NCBI GenBank assembly: GCA_964019425.1
Contig: OZ025787.1
Coordinates: forward strand, 744,001-808,000
Origin: Flectonema sp. DT1601
Taxonomy: Eukaryota; Euglenozoa; Diplonemea; Diplonemida; Diplonemidae
Length of the DNA: 64,000 nucleotides
Direction: 5' to 3'
The notes beneath the pieces are model-generated. The model did no database searches. It worked only from the letters and a program-made list of their open reading frames with translations, and was not told the origin of the DNA. This document shows positions 19,449 through 31,664 of this stretch, piece after piece; the first letter of the stretch is position 1, and each line of letters opens with the position of its first letter. The translations under genes and the position numbers were made by a program.

Positions 19449-22222
19449 TCACATACACGAAGGAGGGTATCTGGTTATCTTTCCAGCTGAACGAGCAGCG
19501 GATGATTGTGTTGAAGAAGAGAAGTCTGTTTTGTTGTTAGTGAGTTGGTAATTAGTTTTAATCATCTACTTTATTGAAAGAGACTAATAGAGAAGTACAA
19601 ACCTTTATTGCTTCGCATTGCCACAGGCGGAGAGAGTGTGTTTCCACCGAGGGTGACTGAGAATGACCGCTGTCGTGCTTCACTTTTTCTAGGTGACTGG
19701 TTGGTGCCAACAGTAGCCAGAGGTGCTGGCCAGACGGCGCTTTTACTGATAACCTGCTGCTCCATGCGGTAGACCTGCCGCTCTGGTCTAGATAGGTACT
19801 GCTGTATGTGAGCTCTGACGTTAATTTTGTCTGGAGTTCGACCTCCCCAGGGTTTGTTTTTATCAATAACACCTTGTTCTCCCCACCTCTGCGGGTTCGT
19901 TGCTGATCGACTTCTCTCAGGACGTGATGAGATGGTACTGCCATCACAAGAATTAACACTTCGAGATCGTGAACTGCTTTCAAAAGCATTTCTCCCTCTT
20001 CTATTAACACTTCGTTCCAGTTTCTTATGTTTTCGTAGTAGTCGTCTAGCGAGTGTATTCTCTTCTATTCGATAGAATTCATAATCAGGATTAGATATTA
20101 ATTTAACAAAAGACTGATCCCTATGACTAACAGCCAGATTAACAACATAATTAATAACCTCATCTTCACTCTCTAAGTGTTGTGGAATACCCGGAAGGTA
20201 TCTTATGCTTGAATATGATTCATCACTTCTTTGAATAGGTGTCAAGGGCACAGATGTAATCATGTGAAGTAGCTTTGCTATGCCACCTATTCTCTCGACA
20301 GTTCCAAGGTTTAAATTATTTAATGTACTCGGTTCACCATTATGAGACATTATCCCAATTGGAACACCAAATTCAGAACCCATCCCATGTAAGAGACTAG
20401 AGAATGCCCAGGAACCTAATATTTCAGAACAGACTCGATCACCTGATAAACAAGCGTTTAGTATAGCTGGTGTTTGTCGATCGCTTTTTGGTTGAGGAAT
20501 GTTCGATGGGATTACATTAGAACGTGAGAATGAATGAATATTTGCAAATTGATCAAAATTACTATCAACAGGTAGTTGTAATCCGTTGGGAGTACTTGAT
20601 GTGCTTTCTGGCCATGATGTTGGGGTCTTTTTCCAATTAGAAGATCCATCTCTAGTTTTTGATACCCACCTCCCAGCATCTTCAATGTAATCATACTTAC
20701 CTCTCCATGAGGCAGTTGTTTGCGTTAGTCTGGCTGAAATATTCTTCTTCGTCGATGACGGTGCCGAAAAAGTCGATGACGGCGCTGTAAAAGTTCTCGA
20801 CGGCCATAAATGAACTTCTTTACCTAACCTCTCATATAAATCTCCTTCATAAAAATCGTCGATCTTAGCCTGAGAGCTAGCAGTGTGATTATGAATTGGA
20901 GAATTTATCATACTCGGACTACTGCAAACGTCGTGATGTGTAGCAGCTGGCCATGATTTTGGATTCTTCGCCCAATTCTGACGCTCAGATGCGGTCTCCG
21001 TGTGCCTCGACCAACACTCTGTGTCTCCTAAGTACTTTCTGGTTGGCGTACTTATACCTTTTGGAGACGCTGGAGTAGTGGTTAGGGCTGCAGGAGGAGG
21101 CTTCTTAAGCTGTCGCTGTACTGGTTTCTCAGGGGCTGTTATTGATACGCGGTGTGTACGAGGTGAGACGGCGTCGAATTTCATGTCATTTCGAACTTCG
21201 ACTGACTTTCTCAGTCGTGGACTTGAACGGGGACTCGACATCGCAAAGGAAGGACTTCTGCTGGTTGCGCAACTAACTCCTCCCAACAAACTCAAGTCCC
21301 GAAGTCCAAGTTCCGATGTGCGACTTCTTCTGGACATGAAACTGCTGCTGCCGTCCATATCACAAGCCCTTCTAATGTCTGCCAACACTCGGGAGTCTGC
21401 CTGTCCCCTGATCATTGTTGGCCATGGTAGTGAAGTTTCGAGTGTCGGTTTTAATCCAACTTCAACAGCAGTTTCTACACCTTTCTTATCTTCTTTTTTC
21501 ATGTAATCAGTGACGTTACCAATTCTAACAGGAGCTTGTCTATCAATAAATATAACATTTCCAGGTGTTAATTGAGATCGGGGGTTTGCTTCGATTCCTC
21601 TACGAATTCGAGTCATGAGCGCCGGTTCAAAACCGTTTCCGTGGAGGCAGAGAACAGTACATGCGATGTTTTCTGAAAGACCTTCAAGTAAGAAGTCAAC
21701 ACCAGATCTCTTGTCATTGGACATTATTCCACAAAAGTTTGCTTCTAAATCAGTGACACCACAACCCCATTTTAACAACAATCCCAACCCATGACAAGTG
21801 ATTGGATTAAATGACACATTTAGTTGTAAGATAGAACACGAAATCGAGTCCAGGCTTTTCGCTAATGAAGCGATTTCTTTGATTGTTAAATTGCACTGCG
21901 TCAAGTTTAAGTTGCTGGCAACCCAAGACTTGATACTATGCGTGATCTCTGGGAGGTATTCTCCAATGTGTGTTCCAGTCAGATCGATAGTTTCAACACC
22001 AGGAAGTTTAAGTATCAGATCAGAGAGTTTAGTCGCTGCTTCACTATCAAGTTCGAAGTTCTGAACTCTCAAAGTTCTAATTCCCTTAACCTTCTCATGA
22101 TCTGACAGAACATTATCAATCACATCGCTTATCTCTTCCTCTGTGAGTGATTGCTTCTGTCCATCTCCATAGACTGCACCTACTAAAAGTAAAACATCTT
22201 CTTCAATATGTGCGAGTGACAT
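19449..22222 (-). CDS. Leucine-rich-repeat protein with a long low-complexity tail, two exons
   Basis: Exon 1 is 22222-19603 and exon 2 is 19525-19449, joined in phase 1 (77-nt intron, donor GTTTGT), giving 898 aa. Residues about 40-220 form ribonuclease-inhibitor-type LRRs (LPGVETIDLTGTHIGEYLPE, ILQLNVSFNPITCHGLGLLL, ACTVLCLHGNGFEP), likely a protein-binding arc. The rest is Ser/Pro/Arg-rich with several Trp-Pro motifs: QNWAKNPKSWPA, SNWKKTPTSWPE, EVHLWPS and SAVWPA, at least two of which are clear repeats. A partly ordered part near residues 600-730 contains LLHMITSVPLTPIQRS. LRR proteins of this build are common in flagellar and basal-body proteomes, but that role is inferred. TCTGTTTCACAG ends 18 nt before the ATG. 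Confidence 0.8.
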
Positions 22223-23247
22223 CTTCGTCTTTTTACATCTCTGTGAAACAGATAAATAATATTAAATTCGTAATTTAACATATGAAACGCTAATAATGCA
22301 TAGCAATTGTTTGACTGAAAGGCTTATGCAGTAGCAAATTGAAAATTAAAAGAACCTGCTGAAATATAAATATTTAAACAAAAACTCGTAAGATACTATT
22401 GCGAGCCGACCTTCTTTGTGCAGTCTCGAGTAGCTAACAGATCTTTTCAATAATGAAAAAAAAAAAAAAAAAAAGAAACAAAAACCAAAGAAAAAGATAT
22501 AGTTTCACGTGTTTTAATTACGGCGTGGCAGGGGATCGATAGCAACAACGGGGGTTTGGGGAAACTCAGCTGTGAAAACTAACTCCTTGCAAGGAGAGGC
22601 TGATATTGTTCTTGCGACATTCGTGTCGACAGCAATACAAGGAACTCCCTTCTAGTCCCTAGTATCAAGGTTTCATCTAAGCAATCACTTCAAATAGTAA
22701 CAAAAGCCACCAAAAGCCTTCAAACGGAACTCTCAAAGTAATTCATAATAAACAACAGGAAAAGTATGTGTAACAATTCACCTGTTATAATGTTAAATCA
22801 ATCAACTAATATTTTCTCATGCGGGGGGCTTAACTTAATCCGCGATAGTCACTACCCGCACCAGGAGAACACAATCGTTTTTTTTTTTTGAAAGAACAAA
22901 GTTCTCTGGGAATCTTTTTTTAAAAAAAATAAAATAAAAAAAAGTTTTCTCTCCAGACTTTCTAAATATCATTGAAGAATGAATATGTTCCTCTCACCCA
23001 ATTGTGATATGTACAACACGCCAATACATCAGCAGATGTCTACCTCTCCAATGACGTCAGATTGACGTCAGATAAAAATAATTACCCAGTTATCCAACTT
23101 ATTGAGTCTCTGCTGTAGTGGGGTTAATTAACACTTTTCGGTATATTTTTTCCTTCTTTTTTTTTTTTTTTTTTTTTTTTTGCTCCAAAAAAAGAAAAAA
23201 AAAAAAAAAAAAAAAGTAAATTACCAGGGAAGTAAGATTTCTAACGT
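22223..23247. other. Gene-free spacer with homopolymers
   Basis: About 1 kb without a convincing coding frame. It contains 25 T at 23157-23181 followed by an A-rich run to about 23215, and the paired palindrome described separately. Confidence 0.6.
23052..23070. promoter_or_regulatory. Paired TGACGTCA palindromes
   Basis: Two exact 8-bp palindromes TGACGTCA (23052-23059 and 23063-23070) lie 3 bp apart in the spacer. In animals and fungi this is the CRE/bZIP site; whether this organism uses it is unknown. Confidence 0.3.
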
Positions 23248-25135
23248 CTACCAAACGCTTATATTTGAGATGTTAAGATTGTGTTTAATCATGAAACTTT
23301 CAGTTATGTGGATGGACTGCTGATCGTAACGATTAACAATAACAGCTTGCATCTGACTGGCTACTTCAATTTCTACAAGTGTGTGAAATGAAGGCGTTTT
23401 GTTAGAATCTGTATTTGTTGTTTTTTCACTTTCATTACAATTTACTAAACCAAAAAAACAATCCACACATTGGTTGTACATACCAGGTTTGATCTGAAGT
23501 GTCTTAACAGCATCACCAAAGTTAATTTCTTGAGGAGCTTCAGAAATGATGAGTACCTGAAAAGTTTATTCATTCATTAAAGTACAATTAATAACGACAA
23601 GTAATAAATAATATAAAACACATACCGCATCGTACTTATCACGAGTAACAATGAACTTTAGAGATTCCTTGATCGACGGAGAGTCGCACTGCTCAGCTGG
23701 GTCGGTGTGGATCTCCTTAACCTTTCCCTGAAGAAGGCGAGAGAAGTACAACAGTGGATTACCGTTCTGAACGAAGGTCTCACACTTGTCTTGCCACTTT
23801 GGTGCTCGCGGAATACGTACAGCCAGAACCTTTTTAAGCCCAGGAGTAGTAATTTGGTTTTGGATAAATAATGCGGCAGCGTTTTTAATTAAATCAACAG
23901 GCACAATTCTAGACCTGGCGTACCAAAATAGAGAAGATCCATAATGATCAGTCTTTCCGTATCCTTGACACAGCAGGTGGAAAGCATCAGTCTTTTGCTG
24001 CTGAACGCAGTTCTTACAGAAAGCAACGTACGGAGTTACAATTAAGTTGTGTAGGAACTCGGTGGTGGCGGCTGGGTCTCTTTGAAAGGATGTTGGGAAC
24101 GCCAAGTCGGTTAAATTATTACCGGCAGCGCAAAGAACGTATTCATACAAAGTACTCATCTGTTTTGAGACAGATCCTTTGTTTATTGGTGCTTGTAATT
24201 TGATTCCAGTGACAAACTTTCTGTTACCAGTTTGGTTTCTCCAAGTTGGAATACTCCAAAGTCTCTTAAGCGGGTCTCCTCCAGTATCATTTACTTGTGA
24301 GATAAACAAGAAATCTTTTGGGAGAGCTTCATCCAATTGAATCATAACTGGCTTCTGGTACAAGTCTGAGAGCTCTGTAGCATTTGGAGGAAGAATGTTT
24401 CCAAGTCTGTATTGGAATTCTGCTTTGTTTTGATTAGACCATTGCATCATTAAGTCATCAAGGTATTCAGGTGTTACAGTAACTTGTGGGTAGTTTAGTG
24501 ACTTCTTCAGACGGTTATGCTGAATTGAAATTCTACCGATGGCACTAATCAAGATGCTGGTTTCTAGTCCTCCTGATTCAACCTTCTTTTTGTGTCTTTT
24601 TAACTTTGCATTTTCAGTTTCCAAGCGTGCAATGATTTCAATGTCCTCCTTATCCTGGGCATCTCTCATCTCTTTCTCTGAATCTCTTGTTGCTCTGCAC
24701 TCCATCAGTCTTTTATCTAAATCACTTGTTTCATGATGTAAGTTTGTACTCAGTTCTTCTAACTTCTTCACTCTTTTGTACTCCTCGACGTGGACTTCTC
24801 CAAGAAGTGCTTTCTGTGGATATGAAGTTAGAGGTGTTATGAAATAAATAATTTAGCAGTGTATGTCTATTGCTCTCAATAGAATTGTGAGAAATAGAAA
24901 AAATGGAAGAAAGAAAAAAACATACATTTTCAAGATTCTCAAGGTTTTCTTTGTCACACTTTGCCAGCTCTACATGAAGTGCATCTACCTCTCCTTGCGT
25001 AATCACAGCTGAGTCTTCTGCTGAACCTTGCATAATAACGCCGAGTTTGTATGCGAACGTGAATAAGATAATCACGCCAGCAAACCCGACTATAGAGTAC
25101 AGGTTAGAGTTGTCCTTCTTACGTGCAGACTGCAT
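23248..25135 (-). CDS. Type II membrane protein resembling protein O-fucosyltransferases, three exons
   Basis: Exons 25135-24926, 24813-23626 and 23556-23248, all joined in phase 0, give 568 aa (introns 112 and 69 nt). The N-terminus is short and basic and is followed by one membrane helix (LYSIVGFAGVIILFTFAYKL), then a coiled-coil stem (about 55-135) and a lumenal domain: a Golgi/ER glycosyltransferase plan. In the C-terminal half, VLAVRIPRAPKWQDKC sits where POFUT1 has its HLRxGxDW...C motif, downstream of a helix (VDLIKNAAALFIQNQI) as in that fold, and a late segment (VEIEVASQMQAVI) resembles the QADHFIG region. Key His/Asp are not conserved, so the acceptor is unknown and the enzyme may be divergent or inactive. 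The fold assignment is tentative; the exon structure is firm. Confidence 0.7.
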
Positions 25136-25351
25136 TGTTGCGTTGGTACCTTGAGGAGAATAGTAAGTATTAAGTACAATATAATAACAAAACAATGCAA
25201 GTAAACTTCACGTGAAGTAATTGAATGCTTTTTCTTTAAAGTAATCAAACAGTTGACCGTAGTGACATCCTATAGATTTATTGATTAATAATAATCACTA
25301 AATAGAACTGCGGTACCAACGTCACATTCTACAGAACTACTTTCCCACCTC

Positions 25352-25382
<31 letters not shown>

Positions 25383-25479
25383 CCTCCTCTCTGTTTCCTT
25401 TTTTCTTTTTCTTATTCTTTTTTTCTTTCTTGTGTTATTTATTTTCACTAAAAAAGAGAAAAGAGAGAAAACAAAACTA

Positions 25480-25517
<38 letters not shown>

Positions 25518-26121
25518 CGTTGGGAAAGTATGCCTTACAACTTCTGATTGCAACGACAAACAGCCGCTGAAATCTCTCGCAAAATACAGTTGCTCTCCTT
25601 AGTGCCTGTCCTGTGCCTTTCATGAAAGCAGCTTGGGAGAAGGTAGTGGTGCTGTACAGTAACTGCTTATAGAGCAACCTGTGCTAGGAAGGGATACAAT
25701 CGCTCAGGTCATTCAGCAATTCAAAAGACACAGCACAATACTGAGTCGGATACAAAAAAACTTCCTCAAAAGAACCTAAACACAACAATAATAACAACAC
25801 GTGTACTGATGTTTTCCTTATCAGCAACAGACTACAGTGAGCACTTAGAATGAAGGAGAGCAAGTCACTGAATTAAATTGCAGAAAGGAAGTTATTGCTT
25901 TACAAAGGTATGGTTCTGTTCTTTCTTTTATTGGTACGGTATTAGTTAAAAGACATAAACACTGGTGGGTGGGAGTGGTGAGGGAAGTCAGGTTAAATAC
26001 CTATACAAGAAATTCCTTCCGATTCTACAAACTAAAAATGAATGCACAATCTACTGTTGCCATGGCTGTTTATCACACGAACAACTTCACACAAGTAAGT
26101 CCTTCCACGTAAACAACAACT
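25136..26121. other. Gene-free spacer with long poly-T and poly-A tracts
   Basis: It contains 27 T at 25356-25382 and 36 A at 25481-25516 (the longest homopolymer here). Nothing else is recognised. If the alternative three-exon model of the next gene holds, a small terminal exon lies at 26025-26065. Confidence 0.6.
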
Positions 26122-27814
26122 TTACAGAGTTGGCATACCTCCGCACGTCTGTAACCAGTAATAGAGCTGTTGTTTAGTTTATTGTTTTATTCCTTCTTAA
26201 TAGTTTATGATCCCAATAACGTCGTTAATGTGTATAACGAAATTGCTAAAAAAAAAAAAAAGAATAAAAACAAACCTGCTGAGCAGAGTTTCCATCTTCA
26301 AGAACGTGGCTAACGAAGTTGGTTATTGTAGCTTTGAGTTCTTCAGGTGAAACAGCTGCGTGTGGTGGAAGGTACAAATGAGGATTAATGTGTTGTGGCA
26401 TGTGATACCTCTGAGGACTACGATCTCTACTTCTATCTGTATTCACAACACTTGGGGGCGAATACTGATGAGGTGCTGCTGCTGCAGTACTAAAATGTTG
26501 AGGTTCTAATGTCTCATCAAAGTGAAGTCGTTGCGGTTCTTGTTGTTGTTGCTGAGGACTAGACTTTTTCTTCTTCTTCTTCCGACCATCCCCACCTTTA
26601 TTCGACACGTGATTAAATTTTCGACTCGTTTTGGGTGCAATGCTCGTCGGACGCACACGCGATGTTCTGAGTTGCGCACTTCTTTGCGAAGGATCCATTT
26701 CAAGTCGAAGAGTAGCAGCAAACTTAACTGATTCATTATAAGCTGAAATAACATCTCGGGGTTGTCTTGATTGATCCCTAAAAAGACGTCTTGTAGTTGC
26801 TGAGGATGACCTCTCTGGTGATTGATTACGAGAGGGCGAACGCCGCGACGCAATTTGACTTTCATTTTGCAAGTCGATAACGCGATCAAGTCGATAGTTG
26901 ACAACGTGCAGCGCTCGATTTAGTTTCGAGTCAGTGAGACGAGACTCCTTGAGACTGAGAGCGAATTTTATGTCATCAGCGAGTGACTGTCCCCCTTCGC
27001 GAATGTGAGGGGCATTTCTACGAGCTCGTTCAGCATTAATGTGGAGATTGGACTGACGTTCTGGAACAGTACGAGATCTCACATTAGATGAATGATTATA
27101 ATTAATATCAACACCACCAACTGGTGTTGGGGCGGCAACTGGTACCGGTGTCGGAATATTTACTGTCGCCGGGGCTGCAACTGGTGCAGGAATAACAACT
27201 GGAGCAGAGACAGCTACTGGAGCCGCAACTGTTCTTGTCGGAGACGTTGTCCTTGCAGGACTCCTCCTGTCAATCGGAGGCGATAAACTTTTGTTATGAC
27301 TTCCAATTCGATTAGGAGGTACTTCCCCCGATGAGTTTGGGTAAGGAGAGTAGAACTCGAAAGCTGCAGATCGCTGTGGCGATACATCAGGTGATGCCGG
27401 ACGATGAGGCTGCACGAATACATCCGAAATCTGCTCTGGCGGGGGTGGTGAAGGTACTGCTGTCACTCTTTGCTGTCGAGGAACTGACTCAGAGTCTTGT
27501 GACTGAGGTAATGATATGTGTTGAGTGTAGGTTGGATATCCAGCATGAGGATGACATACGTATCCGAAATCTCTCATAGCCTGATCAGCTAAGTGAAGTA
27601 CAGCTTTATCTTCAACAACATAATCTCCATCTGTAGCCGCTGCACTCTTTGTCTTCCGCTCTACTAACGGCTGTAGTTTTTCCCTTTGTTCTATTTCGTC
27701 AAGTTTCGTAGTAAGCGCCTCCCCAACTCTTCTAACAATTTGTTTATTTCCTTCCCCTCCATTCTCCACTTCTCTATCCAATATCGCGAATAGTGTTTGT
27801 AAGTCGCCCTGCAT
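26122..27814 (-). CDS. Disordered Pro/Ala/Ser-rich protein with a Tctex-like helix near the C-terminus
   Basis: Exon 1 starts at the ATG at 27812-27814 and runs to 26276 (donor GTTTGT). Two 3' ends fit: one exon at 26166-26122 (LYYWLQTCGGMPTL), or exons 26166-26139 plus 26065-26025 (ending TVDCAFIFSL) with a 73-nt GTATGC intron. The protein is about 527-535 aa. Residues 1-90 are helical and charged, the middle is low complexity (Pro-Ala-Val repeats, then Arg-Ser-Pro-rich), with short stretches of Lys and Gln. The last part of exon 1, PEELKATITNFVSHVLED, closely resembles the DYNLT start in this window, PEQLKATISDLLQDVLGD. Function unknown. Confidence 0.65.
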
Positions 27815-29954
27815 CACTGTGATGGCATTTTGATTTTATGTCATTTTCTCGTTACTTATGTCTGATTCGTTAACAACAAGGAATCAGTTGAGTGGGTCTG
27901 TAATAAATTAAATAAAAAACAATAAAAGTAATTCAGACGTATCCAAAACAACGGGAAAACAAAAAAAAATAATAATAATTTCTCTGCGGATGCACCGACT
28001 CATACATGCAGTGAGATTGCTGTAAGAAAAATTAAATAATTTTATCTCAAGTAGGGCTGTTGAAATATAAGGCGGACATACTACAGTTCAGTTTCAGCTA
28101 CTCAATTCAGTTCTTACATCTAAATACAACAAATAAAGACACCAGTTTACCGTTACGAAAATAGCAACATTGTCATTCGGTTACAACCTTTGTTTATTTT
28201 TTCAATCATTATTTTCTTTCAATTGGGTCGCAAGGTATGCATACTTAGACTCATCGTATGTACGAAGCAGACGTGTTATGATGGAAGGAATCGGCAATTA
28301 AAAAGAAACAAGAAAATAAAAAATAAAATTTCGAAACATCATTAGAAATCATTCTTAAAGAAAAAGTTCGTGAAACACCCAGTATTGGCTAACATTATAA
28401 ATACGTGTGTAGATCTTGTATTCTAAACAGATGAAAGAACACGCTGTGCAAGCATGAACAACCAAAAAAAAAAGACCAAAATCCCCAAAGTAAAACAGAT
28501 ACTGCTCTTTCTGTCATAAATTTCAAAACACGACTGCAACATACCTCACAATGATGGGGTGGGTACACTAAGTTACCAAAAGCAGATGAAGATCAAGATG
28601 TCTGGTGAAAAGTGATAAATCAGAATTTTCGTATTAACTAATTGAAATGCCGTGTTTGTTTGTTTTTAGTAGTCTTCGTTGTTCACAAACACAAAAAGTT
28701 ACAAAGCTCTTGGCGACATGTATCACTCTCGACAACGTCATCTGCTTCTTAAATGTAGTTCGTTCACGCAAAGATGCGCAACAAACTCATAATAAAGACG
28801 CAGAGAGACAAAAAGTATAACAATCCAAACAAATAAAAGAACAACAAAAAAAAAAAAACAAAAAAAAAGAATTATAAACAACTACAGTGATTCTCGGGAC
28901 CTTGGCGCAGTCTCTGTTTTTTTTTTTCTTCATGTACTTTTTTCTTCTTCTTTCTTGAGACGGTTCGATCGTCATTGGCTAAACGCCGACAAAAAAAAAA
29001 AATAAAAAAAATTCTTCACTCACACATTTGCATATTAAGCAGCTTGCATCTTCACCGACAGGCAACAGTAGGAGAATACAAGTTGACTGACGTCCTCTGC
29101 TCTATACAAAGCGGTCAACACTTTCTGAGTATAAACAATTAATTAAAATAAGAATTCCTGCCTAACAATATCTTTTTTTCCTTCTCCGACCTAACTAGTA
29201 AAGCATGAAGAAATACATTTATCGTCCCTTCATCAACTGAACTGCAAATGGCACAAGTCAAGTGTGCCCTCAGCTATAGGAGGCTAAGTCGCTGGTTTGA
29301 TTCAGTTAAAGCGGTCATCTACGCCTATTGAATACTACTATGAAAAAAAGAAAAGAAAACTCAACACCTTCAGCGAACAATTGTTTGATGGAAAAACCAA
29401 TCGCAGTGCTGTGAACAATCCAACAGCTCAGATGGCAGGTGCTGCTATTTGTCTTTGAGAATAAGAATTGTAAGGTGCAAAAAAAAAAAAAAAAAAAAAA
29501 AAAACTGGAAAAAACTAATAATAAGGATTTGAGTTCACTAGAGGCTACTACCCCAGTCAACATCATACCAAGCATCGAAACCCGGCAGAGTAGACAAAAT
29601 CTGAGCATACACATAGGATAACAAATACCGTTATGTACAATAATGTGGCTGAGTGATGTGGAGCAGTATGGCGTTTTTTTTTTTTTTTTTTTTAAAAGCA
29701 GGAGAAGGTTCGTTCAAAAAAAAAACGTCAAACCAGTCAAAACGACGAATGCTAAGCCAGCACTGACCTAATTACAGACATCAACAGATTGTCGTACTGG
29801 TGGGGGGATGAGATCTACACAAGGACAAATAATGTTTTTCTTTATTCATTTTTTTTTTTTTTTTTTCCCGATCAGTGAGGGGGAGGGCAGGGATACAATA
29901 ATACTGAGAAGGGCATTGCGGCCTTCTGTGGGATGGTTTAATTATTTTGAGAAG
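27815..29954. other. 2.1-kb gene-free region
   Basis: No coding frame with realistic composition appears on either strand, and no tRNA-like or rRNA-like block. It contains several A/T tracts (26 A at 29479-29504, T-runs near 29674-29692 and 29850-29867). Confidence 0.6.
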
Positions 29955-31664
29955 CTAAAATTTCTTCGAAGCGGATATGTAGGGTCCGTTACTCTCCCTC
30001 CCTTTACGGGGTTTAAAATGCTTCAATTGAGCTCCAGTGGAATCGTTAAAGTGTTGTGTTGATGTGTCAAGCAATAATTCTGAGTCACCAAGTGAAACAG
30101 ATGAACTATGAGATTGTTCAATATGACCTGAATAGTTGTGATAGGCTGCAGCTTTTCTAGATCCTCCCCTCTCTCGTTGAGGAGAAACTCGAATGGAACT
30201 GCCATCTCCACGAAGGCTGACACTTCCCCGACGATCTAAACCACTTGTGCTACTCGTATTGATAACAACTTGTTTAGTATTTGAACTACTTCGGCTATCT
30301 GAAGTAGAGTCCGGATATAATTTATCTGACTGGTGGTGTTGCTGACTCTTCTGAGGTACTAACTGCACACCCGACACCAGATTCATTCTGATTGCAGGTG
30401 TCGCTGCTGTTATTGCTTCTCGTTTCGGTGACACGATCGGCTTTGAAATAAACTTATTTTTACTAATGTTGGTACTACTGCGTTGTATTTCTGAGTGAGC
30501 CGCAGTTGTATTCATGGAGAGTGGAACACTAATATCTTTAATTGGAGATACATGTTGACTTACCAACACGCAGGGTGGTGAAGATAATTCATCAGCAGTT
30601 GTGAAGCTCTGTTGTTGACGACGAGGAGGAGTAATATTTCTATTGTGCTGATTTGGTTTATACTGATGCTGATCAGCAATATTGCTTGTCTCAGACAGCA
30701 CTGCAACTTCTAACTCTCTTCTCAACTGTTGCGACACTTTTCGATTCACCTCCTCATTCGAGAGATGCTCTCGAACCTGAAGCCTCAAAGCCACAACTTC
30801 ATCAGCAAGATTTTGATTTCTGTTTTCGCTGGCCTTTAATAACGCTTCCGTATTCGCTACTTTAGTTGATAGATATTTGTCAGCTTCATTTCTCACGAAG
30901 GAACTGCCAACTGTGTTCGAAGTTCCGTTTGTCTGATCAATCGACTGCAGAACTTCGTGTTGGGGAGCTGAGATGTCTATTTCTTTGAGAGAGTCTCGAA
31001 TTTGTTTCACAGCGCTCTCATCACCCCATTGCTGAGCAGCTTCCAGTCTTCCGAGAAGAAGCTGTCGGGAGGGTGAGGGATGGATAGAAGTCGCTGGAGG
31101 AGCAGAAGTCTGCACCGTGTCGGGAGTGCCTGCCATGTCAGTGAATCGTGTTTCGAGAAGTTCTGGTGAATCGGCTCTTCGTATTGATATAGCTGAAGGG
31201 ACTTCCATCTGATCGTAACCATTTGTTGTAAAAAGACTTTGTGGTTCTACTTGCATCGAATTACTGAGAACCCTAAGAGGTTTCTCATGAGTGATTGGTG
31301 TTGCTAGTTGTGTCTCTGCGTTAGTGTATTCAACCGCCTGTGGTAGTGATGGTGGTGGTGGTGTGGCGGTGAAACCACGGAGGCGCTCTACTTCCAACTC
31401 CCGTTCGAATATGCGATTCCGAAATTCTTTTTTCAACTCTTTCTTCGATTCATTACACTCCCGTAACTTTGCCCACAACACATCCCTCTCCGCTGCAGCC
31501 AGACATCCTACTGTACATTCCCCAGGCTTCGGAATGTTAGCCTGCCCAGATCTTAACAACACTAACTCAGCATCAGCATCACACAAATAGCTTTCCAATA
31601 ATCGGACTCTGGATGCCAATTCTTGGTTCGCTTTCGTCAACTCTCGGACGGCATTTTCTGTCAT
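29955..31664 (-). CDS. 569-aa coiled-coil and Ser-rich protein
   Basis: Single exon, ATG at 31662-31664. Residues 1-100 form a coiled coil (AVRELTKANQELASRVRLLE, then ERDVLWAKLRECNESKKELK). A second predicted coil spans about 255-320 (KVANTEALLKASENRNQNLA). The rest is low-complexity Ser/Thr/Pro/Gln, with likely phosphorylation-type SP sites (VSPKREA, RVSPQRERG). No enzyme domain, signal or membrane segment is seen. It is likely a structural or scaffold protein; function unknown. Confidence 0.7.
   Translation of the reverse strand: MTENAVRELTKANQELASRVRLLESYLCDADAELVLLRSGQANIPKPGECTVGCLAAAERDVLWAKLRECNESKKELKKEFRNRIFERELEVERLRGFTATPPPPSLPQAVEYTNAETQLATPITHEKPLRVLSNSMQVEPQSLFTTNGYDQMEVPSAISIRRADSPELLETRFTDMAGTPDTVQTSAPPATSIHPSPSRQLLLGRLEAAQQWGDESAVKQIRDSLKEIDISAPQHEVLQSIDQTNGTSNTVGSSFVRNEADKYLSTKVANTEALLKASENRNQNLADEVVALRLQVREHLSNEEVNRKVSQQLRRELEVAVLSETSNIADQHQYKPNQHNRNITPPRRQQQSFTTADELSSPPCVLVSQHVSPIKDISVPLSMNTTAAHSEIQRSSTNISKNKFISKPIVSPKREAITAATPAIRMNLVSGVQLVPQKSQQHHQSDKLYPDSTSDSRSSSNTKQVVINTSSTSGLDRRGSVSLRGDGSSIRVSPQRERGGSRKAAAYHNYSGHIEQSHSSSVSLGDSELLLDTSTQHFNDSTGAQLKHFKPRKGRESNGPYISASKKF

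Noticed and set aside
29955-31664. Possible bZIP factor from the N-terminal leucine-rich coil
   Set aside because: There is no basic DNA-binding region before the coil.
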